Origin: Porodaedalea pini | Lineage: Eukaryota > Basidiomycota > Agaricomycetes > Hymenochaetales > Hymenochaetaceae | Direction: 5' to 3' | Assembly (NCBI GenBank): GCA_002794775.1 | Contig: NBAY01000059.1 | Span: forward strand, 186,001-250,000 | Length of the DNA stretch: 64,000 bases | Part shown: positions 47,849 to 60,665 of the stretch, piece after piece | Position numbering within the stretch: the first letter of the stretch is position 1 | How the letters are laid out: each line of letters begins with the position of its first letter | Position numbers and translations under genes: made by a program | Notes under the pieces: model-generated | What the model was told of the DNA's origin: nothing | Seen by the model: only the letters and a program-made list of their open reading frames with translations | Database searches by the model: none

Positions 47849-50800
47849 TCATCGCCCCTTCGTCGCCCTCAGAACCATCTCCTCCAGTGTAATCGCCCGA
47901 GCCTCGTCTCCCTCAGGCGCCCACACCGCGTCATCTAAAAGATAAACAAGCAGGCCACCCTTCCCGTCCACGCTCTTTGCGACGCGAAAGAGAGGCATGC
48001 GCGATCTTTCGTGCACCTTTCCGGCAGGCATGAACAGCAGGTTGTGTGCCGCGACGAACTCCTCGACGATCTCGCGGAATGTGATCTCCTGCGTGCGAGC
48101 CGGCCTCGCACGAGCGACATCCTTCTCTTTTGGTACGTTCGTCTTCCCGTCTGTTTCTACGCGGCGCAAGTGATCTGGCTTCGGTAGTTTCGACGGGGCG
48201 TCTGGTCCGAGTTCTAATGCATGGTTTATCATTTGCAGACCGCGCGTAAAGCCCTGATCGACGGCGGGTATTGCGCGTACGTCTTCGGAGAACGTCCCTT
48301 TCCAGAACTGATACCACTGTGCGACCTCCTCAAAGTTCGCACTCGGCTGGATAAGCCATATATGCAGCACGTCGAGCCACTTTGGGAAGAACTCCGTTTC
48401 CAAAAGCTGACCGATGATAGTTTGACGTAAAATGCCCGACCATGCGAGAACGTGCTTGAGCGGATCCATATTCTGGTTGCGTGGATTTATTCGGAACTCG
48501 TCCCGTAGTAGGGCACCGAGCTTCGGTACAGTATACTTGAGGAGCATGTCCTCCCAGTCATTTCTGTTGAAGATCTATGTATAATATGAGCGTGGCAATA
48601 AAGTACCAGGAAGATGGAAATACCTCTTTCCACGGCAGAAAGTCTTTCGGTACACCCTCGCTCGGCGTCCAGGAGCGCAGCATGCTTTTGACCTTTCTCC
48701 GCGCTTCATCAACAAACGTCTCCATTCGTAGACCTACATGAGGTAGCCATGGAAAGACGATAGCTTGTAACGAGACGTCGCTTCGCTTTGGACTCCAGTT
48801 CGATATCGCGGACGAGATCTTCGGCAAAATGAGTTGGTCAAGCAGGTTGTCCTTGATGAACGCGGGAAGGATGTCTGACCAGGACTCGTACAACTTGACT
48901 GCTGATGCTGGATATGACGGTGACCAGTCATTGCTAGATAGAGCAATCAGAAAGCCGGCTAAGGAACAAATCAAGCTCACTTACTTGATAGACGACCGGA
49001 TTTTAGGAAGCCATATATTCCACAGTAGACTCTCGTACGGAGTCATAGGCACATCACTATTGAATAGATTAAACACAAGTCAAACGCTAAATTCTGGACG
49101 TACGCCTGGAGTGGCCTCGATGATACGGTCTGAGTTCCATATATATCCACTTGCATATCGGCTTTGGGATCGGCAACTGTCATCTTCAGGGCACTTCTCC
49201 AACTACGGAGGGTCGAAGTGTATGCGGACGGCTCGTCCAGAGGTCGCCAGGATGCCATCATCCTCCTGAACTAATACGACAAATCAAAGTCATGCCATAT
49301 TAGCAAGAAACAAGTCTACAGAACGCACCGTTGGAGCAATTGCAGCAACGACAACCTCGTCAAGACGATAATGATCATACTCTTTCGAGAAGTCAGAAAC
49401 AAGCTTCTCTACAACCGTGGAGAACGTCTCAAGCGTTGGCTCATAGTCCGACATGGCCGCCTCTTTCGCCTTGGTGCTGATATCATCCACAACGAGATGT
49501 ACTGCCTGTAATCTGCGAATGACTAGAGAACATTATGACAGTGAACACATTTTGAGGCATTAATTGACTCACGCTCCGCCTCGTTCTCGACCTTTCGCCT
49601 AAGCCTCGGGTCTTCGGTCTGGATCCATTTTTTCCTGTCTTCCAAAGCCTTGGCTTCTCGAGCAAGACCTTCCAGATCAACCTTACAAGCCTCAGCGATT
49701 AGACGTAGGTTATGTCGGACTTCAGGTAGCCGCATGGGATCTGTCGATGGTGTCCATGATGCAAGCGAGACATCCGCCAGAGACGATACCTCCCGAAGCT
49801 GAATAAAACTCAGATAAGCAGAAAGTCATGATACACATTCCGTGGACCACCGACCGTAGCACCAGTCGCGTCAATGATCTTTCCTACACCGGGAGGCGGA
49901 GGCTCTCCGCCGCCGGCCTCTGCGATGATCTCTTCGTACGTTTTATGTTCCACCCTGACTTTGGACTTCTTAGGCTTCCTCCACATGTCTTCTCTCGGAG
50001 CCTGCTCGTGCGCCTTCGCTTTACCCCTCTTGCCACGCTTCGCGGCCTTCTCGTCTTCATCATCACTCACCACCTCGCCGCGTCTACGAGCTTCCACCTT
50101 GCTCTGCTCCGTCTTCTCCTTGAATCCCTTGAACGCGATACCCATACCCTTCGGACGTAGCTTCGACTCAACGGGCGCCACGATACCCGCGCCTTCCGTC
50201 CCAAGACCTGCGCCCGCTTGCCAACCCATCTTAGACAGCATGCGCGCTCCAAACGTTCCCGAGAGCTTGCTGAAATGTATTTGTTCTGTGGCAGTGAGGG
50301 GCGTGGAGGACCTTGTTCCCGGTAGGGAGCGGTCTCCAGAGCCATCACGAACAAAAGAGCGTTGAGGGCGGGAGGCACCAAAAGCAGAAGGGAGACTCGT
50401 GCGGGCAGCGCCGAGGACGGGTTCGGGGCGAGACTCACCTATTCCACCCTTGCTAGACCCGATACCGCCTTTGCTTGCACCGAAGCCAATGCCTGAGGGT
50501 GTAAATGATGGCGTTGACGTACTTCCTTCCGCGGGTCTCTTGGAGCCGATACCGCCTGTTCGGGGAGCATCTTCATCTTCATCCTCGTCGTCCTCTAGTC
50601 GAACGCGCGGAGATGGTGGGGCTGAGGCCGACGAGCCTTCGTTGCCATCACTCTCACTCATGTCAACCTCTTGGATTTCGGGTTCGGGTTCGGGTTCGGG
50701 TTCATCCACTTCCTCACTGATATCGACCTTCTTCTCACTTGAGATGAAGGACGGTGCTCTGGAGAAAAACAATGAGAACTCACTCTCAACAGACCATTGC

Positions 50801-51085
50801 CTGCACGTACTTTGTCCAGTCGCTGCGTTTCGCTGGCTTCTTCTTCCTCCCACCAAATCCTTCATCTTCACTGTCTTCTCCAAAGATGCCGTACGTTGCA
50901 TCGTCCTTGCCGCTTGCCTTTGTTTTCCTACGTCTCTTGCGGCCGTACGGGTTTTCTAACAGCTCGCGCTCGTCGCGCTCGTCTGGATCGTCATTTAGTC
51001 CGAAATCGTTGATATCTCCACCATCAGAGCCGACAGATGAGTCCGAATCATCACCATCATCGAGAACTCGTTTTCGTCTTGCCAT
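47849..51085 (-). CDS. TFIP11/NTR1-type G-patch and GCFC-domain splicing factor
   Basis: Nuclear protein that, with the DEAH helicase Prp43, drives disassembly of spent spliceosomes. The start is the ATG at 51085. Exons are about 51085-50810, 50758-49855, 49798-49573, 49522 onward, then several more to the stop at 47849. The N-terminal TIP region is acidic and basic (MARRKRVLDDGDDSDSS...NPYGRKRRRK). A Glu-Pro repeat (EPEPEPEPE, from a GGTTCG hexamer near 50690) follows. The G-patch reads GARMLSKMGWQAGAGLGTEGAGI...PKGMGIAF (near 50150-50250). The C-terminal GCFC region shows RLPEVRHNLRLI, NDWSPSYP...LYESWSDILPAFI, FPWLPHVG, WEDMLLKYTVPKL, VLAWSGILRQ and AVWAPEGDEARAITLEEMV. The order matches TFIP11. 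The gene appears intact. Confidence 0.9.
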
Positions 51086-51699
51086 AGGGCTAAGAGAGAC
51101 GTCCGTAGCTCAGAGTCAAGATTCAGTGCTGGGGCGCGCTCACCGTGACACACGTGCAGTACACTGCACGTGCGAAACTGACAAAGTATACTCCCTTTTT
51201 AGACGCACTCACTTGCTACACCACTCTTCCTGATTCCATGTGCACGAACACTGCCATGAAGTCACGAAGGATCAGAACCTCTGCTTTACCTAGCCTCATG
51301 TTCATCTAGTGCTTCTCTTATTGCTTCTTTATTCATCTTGGGTGCTCAGTTCACACTGCGCTCGGAGTCACACTGACTACGACGGGCAGATCTGCTAGGC
51401 GTCAGGGATTGTATTGCTTTGCTAGTCAATTCAAAAGCCTCAAAGTCTTTCGCCCCGGACCCGCATTCTGATTAATCGCCTTTTCTTGCACCAAATAATC
51501 TGCCCCATATCACTGCACCAGAAGATGGCCGCAGATTCTTGCCGGACTCGTGATGATATCTGAGTTCTGCGAAGCTAGACTATGCTATTTTGGTCTCACG
51601 AGCATGAGGAGCGGAACGCAACAGCGGTGCTATGCTGGCGCCTCGCTGACTATATAAATCAGACGAATGACTGCGATCTGCCACTAGAGCGCCATTACC
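51086..51699. promoter_or_regulatory. Divergent promoter region between TFIP11 and carboxypeptidase copy B
   Basis: 614 bp separate the two start codons. TATATAAAT at about 51651-51659, some 40 bp upstream of the + strand ATG, is a plausible TATA box for the carboxypeptidase. GCACGTG-like E-box words occur near 51155-51175. No ORF with coding character is seen. Confidence 0.5.
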
Positions 51700-54600
51700 A
51701 TGCCGTCTCTGGCCTCCTTCACCTTAGCCCTGTTGGCTCTGGTTGACTCTGTCCGTCTCCAGCAAGTAGTACCCAACTCGTTTCCACATGACTACCCTGG
51801 AAAACCAAGCGGGGACTTCAGCCCAGAGTGGCAAGACTGCGAGTTACTGCCTCTATGTTTCTGTTCTCTGCTGACTCTTTTCTCTCCCAGATTTTCTTGT
51901 GAAGGACGCACTCCCTAACGTCACGTTCCCACTGAGTCGCAACTGGGCAGGAAGCATATCAGTGAACCGAACGAACCATCCGAACGACACTTTGTTCTTC
52001 TGGGGCTTCGAAAGCAAAAATGGCTCGCTGACGGCCGATGCTAACAAAAATTCTACTGAGCCGTGGGCTCTTTGGCTAAACGGAGGGTTCGTGATGCGTT
52101 CCAAAGATAGAAAACTTCATTTTTTACACCTACCATAGGCCTGGTGCGTCCAGCATGCTCGGCTTGATCCTCGAAAATGGACCCTTACACGTCACGGAAT
52201 CTGGAAGCATGGTTTCGAACAATGTGAGCTGGGATAAACTTGTGGATTACATTTGGGTGGATCAACCGGTGTACGTTCAACACCTGCCTGTCATCCAATC
52301 AACATCTTATTCTCTTCTCCAGTGGTACAGGCTTCTCCACTGCGGAATCAGATGGTGGATACAGTATGCGTCCTAATTGTGGCATCAAATCAATGCAACG
52401 CAACTCAGAATTTTCTTAGTTGAGAATGAAGATCAAATGGGCGAGGACTTCGTGAGCTCATCTGCCAACCCTCGATCTTCCGTATGATTAACCTTCTCAT
52501 TTCAGATCAACTTCCTGAGGAACCTTGTCAAAGTTTTCCCGAGTCTGGCTACCCGTCCGTTGCTTCTCACGGGCGAAAGCTACGCGGGAACATATATCGT
52601 AAGAGGCAGCATTCTTTATAAAGGTAGCATAGTGACAAACAATGTTTACTTAGCCGTATATTACGAAAGCTATCTTCTCTACTCCGGATCCTCCTGTCAA
52701 GTTATTGAAGATTGCTATAGGGAATGGAGCGATGGGAGCCGAGCCTGAGTATGAAGAGCTTCCTATGGTGAGGGTAGAAAAGTCTCAGATAATGAATATA
52801 TTGTAACATCATCCTAGCTGAGCGTCGTCGAAACCTTCCCCCAACTGATAGGTTATGATCCTGACGTCTACGAATACTTCAAAGAGCAGTACGTATCCTT
52901 ATGTTTCCCTAGCGTGGTGCCCTCATCATATGTACCGTAACCAGAGCTCACCTCTGCGGATACGATTTCAACCTCACCTATCCCCAGACCAGCAAGTTCC
53001 CGCCCGTCGGACCCACGGTCCAGCCAACAGAGCAAGCTCGCTCCCTGCAGCTCGCAAGCAAGCCGCCCGCGCTCATCCGCAAGAAGCTCCTAGCAATCGC
53101 GCGCGGAGTGGAGAATCCCGAAACGGGCTTGGTGAAGCGTGAGCGCGCGCCGTCGCGCCGGGAGGTCGTTGAGCGGGAGCGGAGGCGGCGCGCTTGGGTC
53201 AGTGAGAAGAAGGACAGGATGTCGAGGGCCAGGCGTGATTTGAGTGGACGTGCGAATGGGACGATCGACCCTTTCTATGGATGTTTCTTGAGTTCCGAGG
53301 TCGAGGATTATGCGTTGAACTTCTCGATGCCGTGGAGTGAGTGACATTGTCTAATGCGTGTTGTTGTTTTATACTCATTCATTTTCGGTTTAGATCTGTC
53401 GCAGGAAAGTGACATTCCCTCGTTAGATGACTTTGGGCCCTTTAATGTACGTCGTTGACCGAGGATTACCGTGCTGGCGATGAACAGATTTAATCAGCCG
53501 TACGACGTTCCGGATGCAAGGGCTCCTCCGCTGGCGCTCGATCCAACGGCGTTTTTCAACGGTATGTCTCATCTATTTCAATTTCGTATCTCTTACGGGG
53601 CGCCCAGTAGATGACCGAACGCGCACGGCTTTGCACGCTCCGACAAGCAAGAATTGGACGCTCCAAATTAACTACCCTTTCAACTCTTCCTTCCACCCCG
53701 GTATGTTTCACATTAACCCCTGTCATATAATTGACTGACTTATATCTCTTTTGTCAGGACCGGGCGCCAACGTCTTCGGTGATCCAAGTACGTGCCCTTG
53801 GAAAGTTGCTCACTCTATTTATGACTAACGCTCAACTCCAGGTGTCGAGTGCGGAGCTTGGTCTGTCCGACTGACCATACTGTTACTGACTCTTCCTGCT
53901 TAGGCCCGTCGCCTTCTTTGATGAATTGGCAACAAATGCGACTGAGCGCAATGTATCGGTGATCATATACTCGGGAAATGATGACACTGTTGTTCCTCAT
54001 TTCAGTAGTGAAAGTCAGTTTGCGTCTATTTTTACATTCGAGTCGCTCTAACAGCGGATCTATTTCAGTTACAATTCAGGTTCGTCTTGTCCTCCGTTGC
54101 TACAAAGACTCCTTTCTCAATACATTCTACACTATAGAACACCACATTCGGCGGCATCCAGGGCTTCACGCGAAAGCCGTCGACGCCTTTCAACGATGAC
54201 TCTGGTAATTTTGCAGGAATAGTTCATCAGGAGCGTAATTGGACGTTCGTTCTCATTGCTGATGCTGGGCACGAGGTTCCGGAGTTCGCTCCCGAAGCGG
54301 TACGTCTTTTGCTTTCTGCGCGGGCGTTGCGTCGTTGCTGACCTTGACGTCACTCTACTTCTTCTTCTCGGCGCCGTAAATCCCTCGGGCGCCTTCTTAG
54401 GCTTTCGTCTTCTTCCGCGAGTTCATTCTAGGCAACAATTCCACTGGTCTCGTGACGAACGACACGTCTGGCACCGTATCCATCGTCGGAGGCGAGGCGC
54501 CATCGCTCCTCGTCGGCGACATCCTACCCGGCGAGTCTACGATCCTGTTCGGTTCAGGCACAGCGACATCAACGTTTGTAGCGCCGTCCGCCACCATCGC

Positions 54601-54835
54601 CTCGTGGGAGAAGTTCTTCGCGTCGGCGCAGACCGCGCATGTGAGCGTGCCCGCTGGCTCCGGGACGGCGGCCGAATCCGCTGCGAGCGGCTCGGCGTCG
54701 ATATCGGGTGCGGATAGCGGCGCGGCGGGTCCCAGCAGTACCTCGGGCGGCTTGCGAGGACAGGGCGAGGCACAGCGCACTATCTTACTTGTCCAAGCCA
54801 TTTCGGTGGCGTTCATTGGATATTGCCTGTTCTGA
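51700..54835 (+). CDS. Serine carboxypeptidase S10 (KEX1/CPY-like), copy B
   Basis: ATG at 51700 with signal peptide (SFTLALLALVDSV). There are about 17 short exons; early ones are 51700-51838, 51891-52086, 52139-52270 and 52323-52363. Motifs in order: YFLVKDALPNVTFPLSRNWAG, HPNDTLFFWGFE, LNGG-PGASSMLGL, GTGFSTAESDGGY, LLLTGESYAGTYI (Ser nucleophile, near 52572), IAIGNG, AHLCGYDFNLTYPQT, NWTLQINYPFNSSF, YSGNDDTVVPHFSSE (Asp) and ADAGHEVPEFAPEA (His, near 54270). A Ser/Ala/Gly-rich stalk and a hydrophobic C terminus (ILLVQAISVAFIGYCLF) suggest a membrane or GPI anchor. The triad is complete. Intron 1 (51839-51890) starts GC (GCGAGT) where copy A has GT (GTGAGT), so it is a GC-AG intron. Confidence 0.87.
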
Positions 54836-55800
54836 GGTTATTTCCGCTTCATGCCTGAATAATGTCGGACCCCACGGTGGTGACGGAGTGTTGGTGCTAG
54901 TGCTACACATGACTTTTTCCTTGGACGACCCTCGCAGTCGCTCCTGTGCTTCTTAGCTCTAAAATAGGCTGTTTAACTTAGAAGTACCGTAGATGTGCAA
55001 ACACATTTACACGCCACAATGACGACTCTCCGAAGCTTGTGCGAGGCAAGTTGCAATTCCGCGTATCTCGGTATAGATGAATCCCGTTTCACTAGTTTTT
55101 TTCTGTCGTGAAACTCGTCATAGGTATCTCGTGCAGCTGTGCAATCCCTATCACGTTCCATACTATTGTATGCCGAGTAGTAAACAATCTTGACTATTCA
55201 GCTACGTGGCCAGACTGAGGCACACGGTCATGATAACTGTATTCCACGAAGAAGCATTCTATCCACTGCGCGCAAATCTTCCCCACTTCTATCTTCCCTA
55301 TCTGTATCCTACGCGCTCCCCAATGAAGGGTCTTAGCCGATACTGATTTCCAGAATAGGATAACCTAGGCTCCTTAGCCGGCTCCCCCGGGACATAAGCC
55401 GAAATCCAAGCGGCGACAAGAAAGTGACTCGCTGACCAAAGGCTCGATCATGTCGGAAGTGCCCGTTCCTGCAGATTCAGCTGCATATTGCCGATTCGAA
55501 ATATCCCTCGCTCGTTTTCTCGTTCCACGCGCTTTTTCCAAGGCCCCGATCTCCCACGGCATGGTGTCGGAGCTGAGGAGGGAAGGGGGGTAGCTTACTG
55601 TGTTTAAATATCGGGTCCAAATCGCGCTCACCAATGTCGCCCCTGTAAGTGCACCCACTGTCAGACATATACTGGTCTCTGCTTTACACATGGAACACGA
55701 CGCACCAGGATGCTTCAAAGGTCTGCGTTCCCTATTTTTCAGGAATAATAACGGCGGGACTAGCACCCAGGCTGGCCCTGTCATCGCTGCTCAGTCGAAA
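54836..55800. other. Intergenic interval with one doubtful minus-strand ORF
   Basis: About 1 kb between carboxypeptidase copy B and the M20 gene. A 136-codon minus-strand frame (55374-55784) has a Met start and a short hydrophobic stretch (CLTVGALTGATLVSAIW) but no recognisable domain. It could be a small gene or chance. No repeats were seen. Confidence 0.3.
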
Positions 55801-58365
55801 ATGACGGAACATAGTGTATGTCTTTATTCTTATCTGTCTGTTCTTCATGATCTCTGACCAAGAGTGTATTTCAAACAGCTGTGCTGCGCGGTACCCTGCT
55901 CCTTTTCCACGGACGCGAAGGACTTCCTGGCGCTTAACAGTTCGGAAGAACCCGGGCCACCACCGTATGGTACCCCTTCTGGGCCGCCCATTTATCGCCC
56001 GGAAGTCATGCAGACGATTGAAACCAAAATCGCCTCGCTGGACTACGAGTTGCGTGAGCTCAACTTTAAAATTCATGGTAGGAGGGTCCTAACCAACCTT
56101 CATAACTTAATCATGGCTTACTGAGAAGAAACGTATTGCAGATCATCCTGAAACCGCGTTCCAAGAATTGTTCGCGCTTACCATGCATTCATGTAACATA
56201 AAATTTATCTGACAATTTGTTTTGTTTTTGCTTTCAGCTACGCACATGACACCCTAACAGACTTCATGCGCGCGCACGGGTTCAAGATCACACCTCACCT
56301 CGCAGGTCTCCGGTCTGCCTGGCGTGCCGAGTGGTCATACGGAAAGGGCGGGCGCACCCTCGGCATCAATTCCGAAATGGACGCCTTGCCCGGGATCGGC
56401 CATGCGTGAGTGAAGTGATGCAAAATCGTCATTAAATCGCGCCCGTCTTTACTCTGCTTAACTCCATCTCACACCTCTGTTTGATTTCTGTGGAAAGCTG
56501 TGGACACAACCTAATAGCCATGTCAGGCGTCGGTGTCGCCCTCGGTGCTAAAGCGGCCATGGAGGCGCACCAGATCCCGGGTAAAGTTGTCCTCCTCGGT
56601 ACCCCGGGTGCGTTCTTCCCTTCTATCAGGAGACCTCGAGATCATTGACGGTGTTTGCAATTATAGCCGAGGAAGGCGGAGGTGGCAAAGTCTTGCTTCT
56701 AAAGAAAGGGGCATATAAGGATATGGACGTTTGCGTTATGTATGTTTGTCAGAGCATTTCTGTCTTTTTGTAACTGATCTTCTTAAACAAAAATTCATAG
56801 GTGCCATCCCGGACCCGGATCAAAGAATTCAGTGGGGTCAGGTAGCAGTCTGGCCATCCAGCCCCTGGTTGTCGAATATTTCGGACATCCGTACGTCAAT
56901 TACAAATCCTATATCACCCATAAGATTGGCCGGACTAATCATCCCTCACCTCCCCCCCTTTTTCCCCTTTCTCTCTTCCCCCAGCGCCCATGCAGCAGCA
57001 GCACCCTGGGAGGGCCAAAACGCGCTGGACGCGGCGGTCCTCGCATACAGTAGCATAGCCATGCTTCGCCAGCAGATCAAACCAGACTGCCGGGTGCACG
57101 GAATCATTGAAGGCAGAGACTGGGCTGCGAATAGTGAGATCTAATTGAATTTAAAACGAAGCTCGCGTTTTGGATACTGACGAGAATGCACAATGCAGTC
57201 ATACCGGACTATGCGAAGATGCAGTGGATAGTCCGCGCGCCATCGTATACCGAGCTGACTGACTTGCTTAAACGTGTTCGGGCATGCATCGAGTATGTCC
57301 AAGTCTCTCTCACCTTCACACTCGATCCAAGCAGGACTTGATTCTTCGAAATTGCAGGGCTGCAGCACTTGCAGCGTCTTGCAAGATCGAAGTCTCTGAA
57401 GGCGTCGCGTACTATGACCTACGTCAGAATCCAGTCCTAGGTACCACCTCCACCTCTCCACAAATTTAAAACCGATTTCTAACAGAGTATCCTCACCAAA
57501 GAGCAAGAATTCTTCGGAACCGTCAAGGAGCGGTACAACATGAATTCTCCCGCGCGAAACACTGGGACCAGCGCATCAACAGATTTCGTAAGTGTCTTTT
57601 CCGAGTCTCCAAACATCCAAACATGTACCCCGGAGTCCAGAACCCCGCTGTCGATCCATCATGCCATACACACACTAACGCTAAACCTTGTTTTTTTGTT
57701 CTCGTTCCTTGATTTCGTTTTCTTCACGAACTTTCCTTACGCTACGCCACGCATGCACGCAAATCAGGGGAACGTGACCTACGGTAAAGTCTTATCTCTC
57801 TGTCTCGCTATTTGTGCCGAGCGTGCTTCTGACTCGTGCCGGTGTGGCTGAACTAGCGCTTCCCGCCATTCACCCATCGTTCGGTAAGTGTTTCGCATGT
57901 ACGTTGCAAATCCGGAGACGTCTCTGACGTTACGCGTAGCTATCCCGACTGTGCCGAATGGCGGAAACCATACGGCCGAGTTCACGCAGGCCGCGCGCAC
58001 CCCGGAGGCGCATGCGGCCGCCCTATCAGTCGCGAAGGGCCTCGCGCTCGTCGGCGTACGCGTTCTCGACGATGATGACTTCTTCGCGAAGGTATGTTAT
58101 CCACTCATAGATATGTATGTATGTAGGCGTGTTCTGATACAAGGGCTTAGGCACGTGAGTCATTTGAAGAAATGGTGAAAGAGCCTGGGATGTTAAATAG
58201 AGTATGAGGCATTGAATGCATCGGAATTGCGTCGTCTGTGCATTTTCCACGCATGGATCTTTTCAATCCACCACCTCCAACCTATCGAACCACTTCTGTT
58301 TTTTCCCCTTTGGTGTACAGCCTATAGTGGACCATACGCTGAAGCGAATATCGGGAAGGGGTTAG
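55801..58365 (+). CDS. M20 metallopeptidase/amidohydrolase (PM20D2-like)
   Basis: Cytosolic zinc-dependent hydrolase related to PM20D2, a dipeptidase acting on basic-residue dipeptides in animals; the fungal substrate is not known from sequence. The start is taken as ATG 55801 (MTEHS, intron, [18 protein letters not shown]). Many short exons follow: [66 protein letters not shown] (metal-binding Asp and His), [19 protein letters not shown] (Glu pair), [51 protein letters not shown] and a last conserved piece ending DDDDFFAK. The 3' end is uncertain: splicing to 58321 gives a stop at 58363-58365. Intron sizes run from about 45 to over 200 nt. Confidence 0.82.
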
Positions 58366-59237
58366 TTTTAACCTATATTATTCCAAGTGTAACAGTACTT
58401 TTTTTCTTCCAGAGGGTTGCTTGTGTATGTGATGGCCAAGATCTATGACAATGGCACTCTCGAATCTAGAGTGTGAGTGGCTCTAGATTAGAGTCTAGTA
58501 ACAGAACTGCATGAAAATTCTACAATGAGCAAATAATCCTGCAACAGTTTGGCGACATCTGCCAGTGCCTTTCAGGATTTGGTTGGAAGCTGCCACGTAA
58601 ATGCTCATAGAGAAAGCTAGTGCGAGAAAAGGTTAGAGGCGTTGACAAGGTCCCACGGAGAAAAAGTCATTGCTTCCTTCAAAGCACATCCCCGAGACAT
58701 TCTATTTGAGGGTCACGGTTGAGGTCGAGCGAGTGAGGCACCGGGTAAAGTAAATTGAAATCTGTTTGATGATGAGTTTGTATTCGTGGGAACTTGTACT
58801 TACCTAAGCTTATGTCGTTACTCCGACTCTCCGAGTCTTTACTCACTCACACTGGCAGGCCTCGTCATCATCCTTACTTCTATTATCTACTACGATAGAA
58901 GACTTCAGCAGGAATGAGCCGTCGAGTCTATCGGTGCACTGTGCATGGACAGTACGGGCTCATTTCTCCAAAAGAAGGCATGGCAAAATTCTACGCTTGT
59001 GAACTCAACTCAGGCCAATATTGCACATGTGGAAGTGACGAGCCAATATTAATGAGTGCTCATTGGTCTTCATCGCTATACAGATATATTTCATAAAGCA
59101 CAATTATCTCCCCTTCTCATACATCAACTACTCAATATCACTAGTCCAATGGCAACCAAGGACTATACGCATTGCACTCGCAGTCTGAGGTTTACGGTCT
59201 AAGCTTATCCTGGGCTGGACAGCCCAAATTCAGATTT

Positions 59238-59450
59238 TCATACATAAAATATATCCTTTGACTTACACTCGCTTTTCTTCCCAGATCCAGCGTTCGAGTC
59301 AGATGATTTGGCAGCGGTTCCTTGATCTTCCTTCTCGGTTTTTCCGAAGCTCATGTCGCGAACCTCTGCCCTTATCGCGCGTTGGGATTTCTCATCGCCG
59401 CCGGCGTCCGTAACATTGAGAACAAATTTTGGAGCATTCTTCTTAGACAT
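59238..59450 (-). CDS. Small hypothetical protein or first exon, IRxxVRD motif
   Basis: 70 codons, starting MSKKNAPKFVLNVTDAGGDEKSQRAIRAEVRDMSFGK and ending in a Ser/Lys-rich tail. The pattern FVxN...K..QR.IR..V resembles the short N-terminal signature found in many fungal-specific transcription factor proteins (FVNxxxPxxxKxxxxRxxIRxHV). Here it stands alone with no downstream domain, so it could be a remnant or a truncated gene. Weak support. Confidence 0.35.
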   Translation of the reverse strand: MSKKNAPKFVLNVTDAGGDEKSQRAIRAEVRDMSFGKTEKEDQGTAAKSSDSNAGSGKKSECKSKDIFYV

Positions 59451-60627
59451 GTCTCTTAAGATGATATGCTTGGGATTGTGGGATGCATGCTTTTCGAACG
59501 ACTCTTTTATAGCTACTTGCCCAGTTTGCTATCTTACGGAACGCAATGATCAGGAGTAACTCGAAGCTGCCATATATGTCGGTTAGAGCGAACGTACGTT
59601 ATTTGCTCTTCCTCAGTCTGTGGCACTGGATCAGAAGCTTGTCTTACTGTGGAAAAGACTTTGCTGCATGCAAGTTTGAAATCAAGACTCTGATATTGAG
59701 CTTGCGGATACGTCTGCCTCCGAAGCAGCGTATCTTTTCCTTGGTGACAAGATTAGACGAGGCATCCAGCAAAGAGGCTAATTTGAGGTTGCGTGATGCA
59801 GGATGTGAGGCCTGAAACGATCTGACGCAAGTTTGCAACAACTCCTCATCCTTTTCCAGCTAAGCGCATCTCGAAAGGAGATTTCGAAGTGATGGTGCAA
59901 TGATTAAAAGTTGAGAGGGACACGTTTGCCTTTGCTGTCCATCATGATCTGGATTCGGCTTCCAGGTTACCGAACTTCGCGCCTTTCAGAAAGAGGTTAG
60001 TCAAGGTCCTGTTAGCACGTTTTGCAGCTGAAGCCTGAGAAATGGTGTCAGTGACTCATTGTTATCTCTTGTTCCAAAGCTTGAGCTTTCACGGGGATAC
60101 AGTATATTTGCAGCCATCATAAGTAAGAAAAGGGCATCAGACTGTTGCTGATGATCATCACCCTCCCGGCTGGGAACGCTCAAATTACTGCCGGTGGAAT
60201 CCGCTGGAATATTACAGCCGGCACTTTCCAACTCCAACATTTTCCAAGTCCTGTTCTCTATTCTAAGAAATCCTAGCATATTTCAGCTAGATTCCAATCA
60301 ATAATGTCATTCCCCTCAGTCCACTACAATATACCGGCGGTTATTGAGTTGACTTGATTCAAGAAAAGCCTACATGTACTGAGCAATACTATTGCACATG
60401 ATAAAAACTACCTGCAATACAGACATCAATGTCCATACTTCACCTTTGTACATCACACTTCCCTTATATATATGGCCGCCGACGAACTAACCCAGCCGTG
60501 GTCAATTTCAAGAGTCGAGCATGGAAGAGACCACTCGTATTGTATGTGTTGCAAGGTCTAGTAGAGTAGGTAGACGTCTGTGTTATTGACAATTATTGTC
60601 TCGCTCACCATGTCCAATCGCTAAGAC

Positions 60628-60665
60628 ATTCGATAATTTGATACTGTGGTATCAAATTATCGAAT
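60628..60665. repeat. Perfect palindrome, 17-bp arms and 4-nt loop
   Basis: ATTCGATAATTTGATAC, loop TGTG, then the exact reverse complement. No mismatch over 34 paired positions. It lies 280 bp beyond the GH31 stop. No ORF overlaps it. It may be a tiny foldback element, a hairpin in the GH31 3' region or a protein-binding site. Confidence 0.8.

Noticed and set aside
50685..50705. GGTTCG hexamer run as a regulatory or CRISPR-like array
   Set aside because: It is a short coding microsatellite giving the Glu-Pro repeat of TFIP11; no spacers or palindromic repeats.
49828..50959. Plus-strand ORFs of 110-186 codons
   Set aside because: Antisense of the TFIP11 gene; Ser/Pro-rich translations of the acidic and Gly-rich coding strand.
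54397..54816. 139-codon minus-strand ORF
   Set aside because: Antisense of the last exon of carboxypeptidase copy B.
55374..55784. 136-codon minus-strand ORF as a confident gene
   Set aside because: No recognised domain, no splice partner and no paralogue; kept only as a doubtful note under the intergenic interval.
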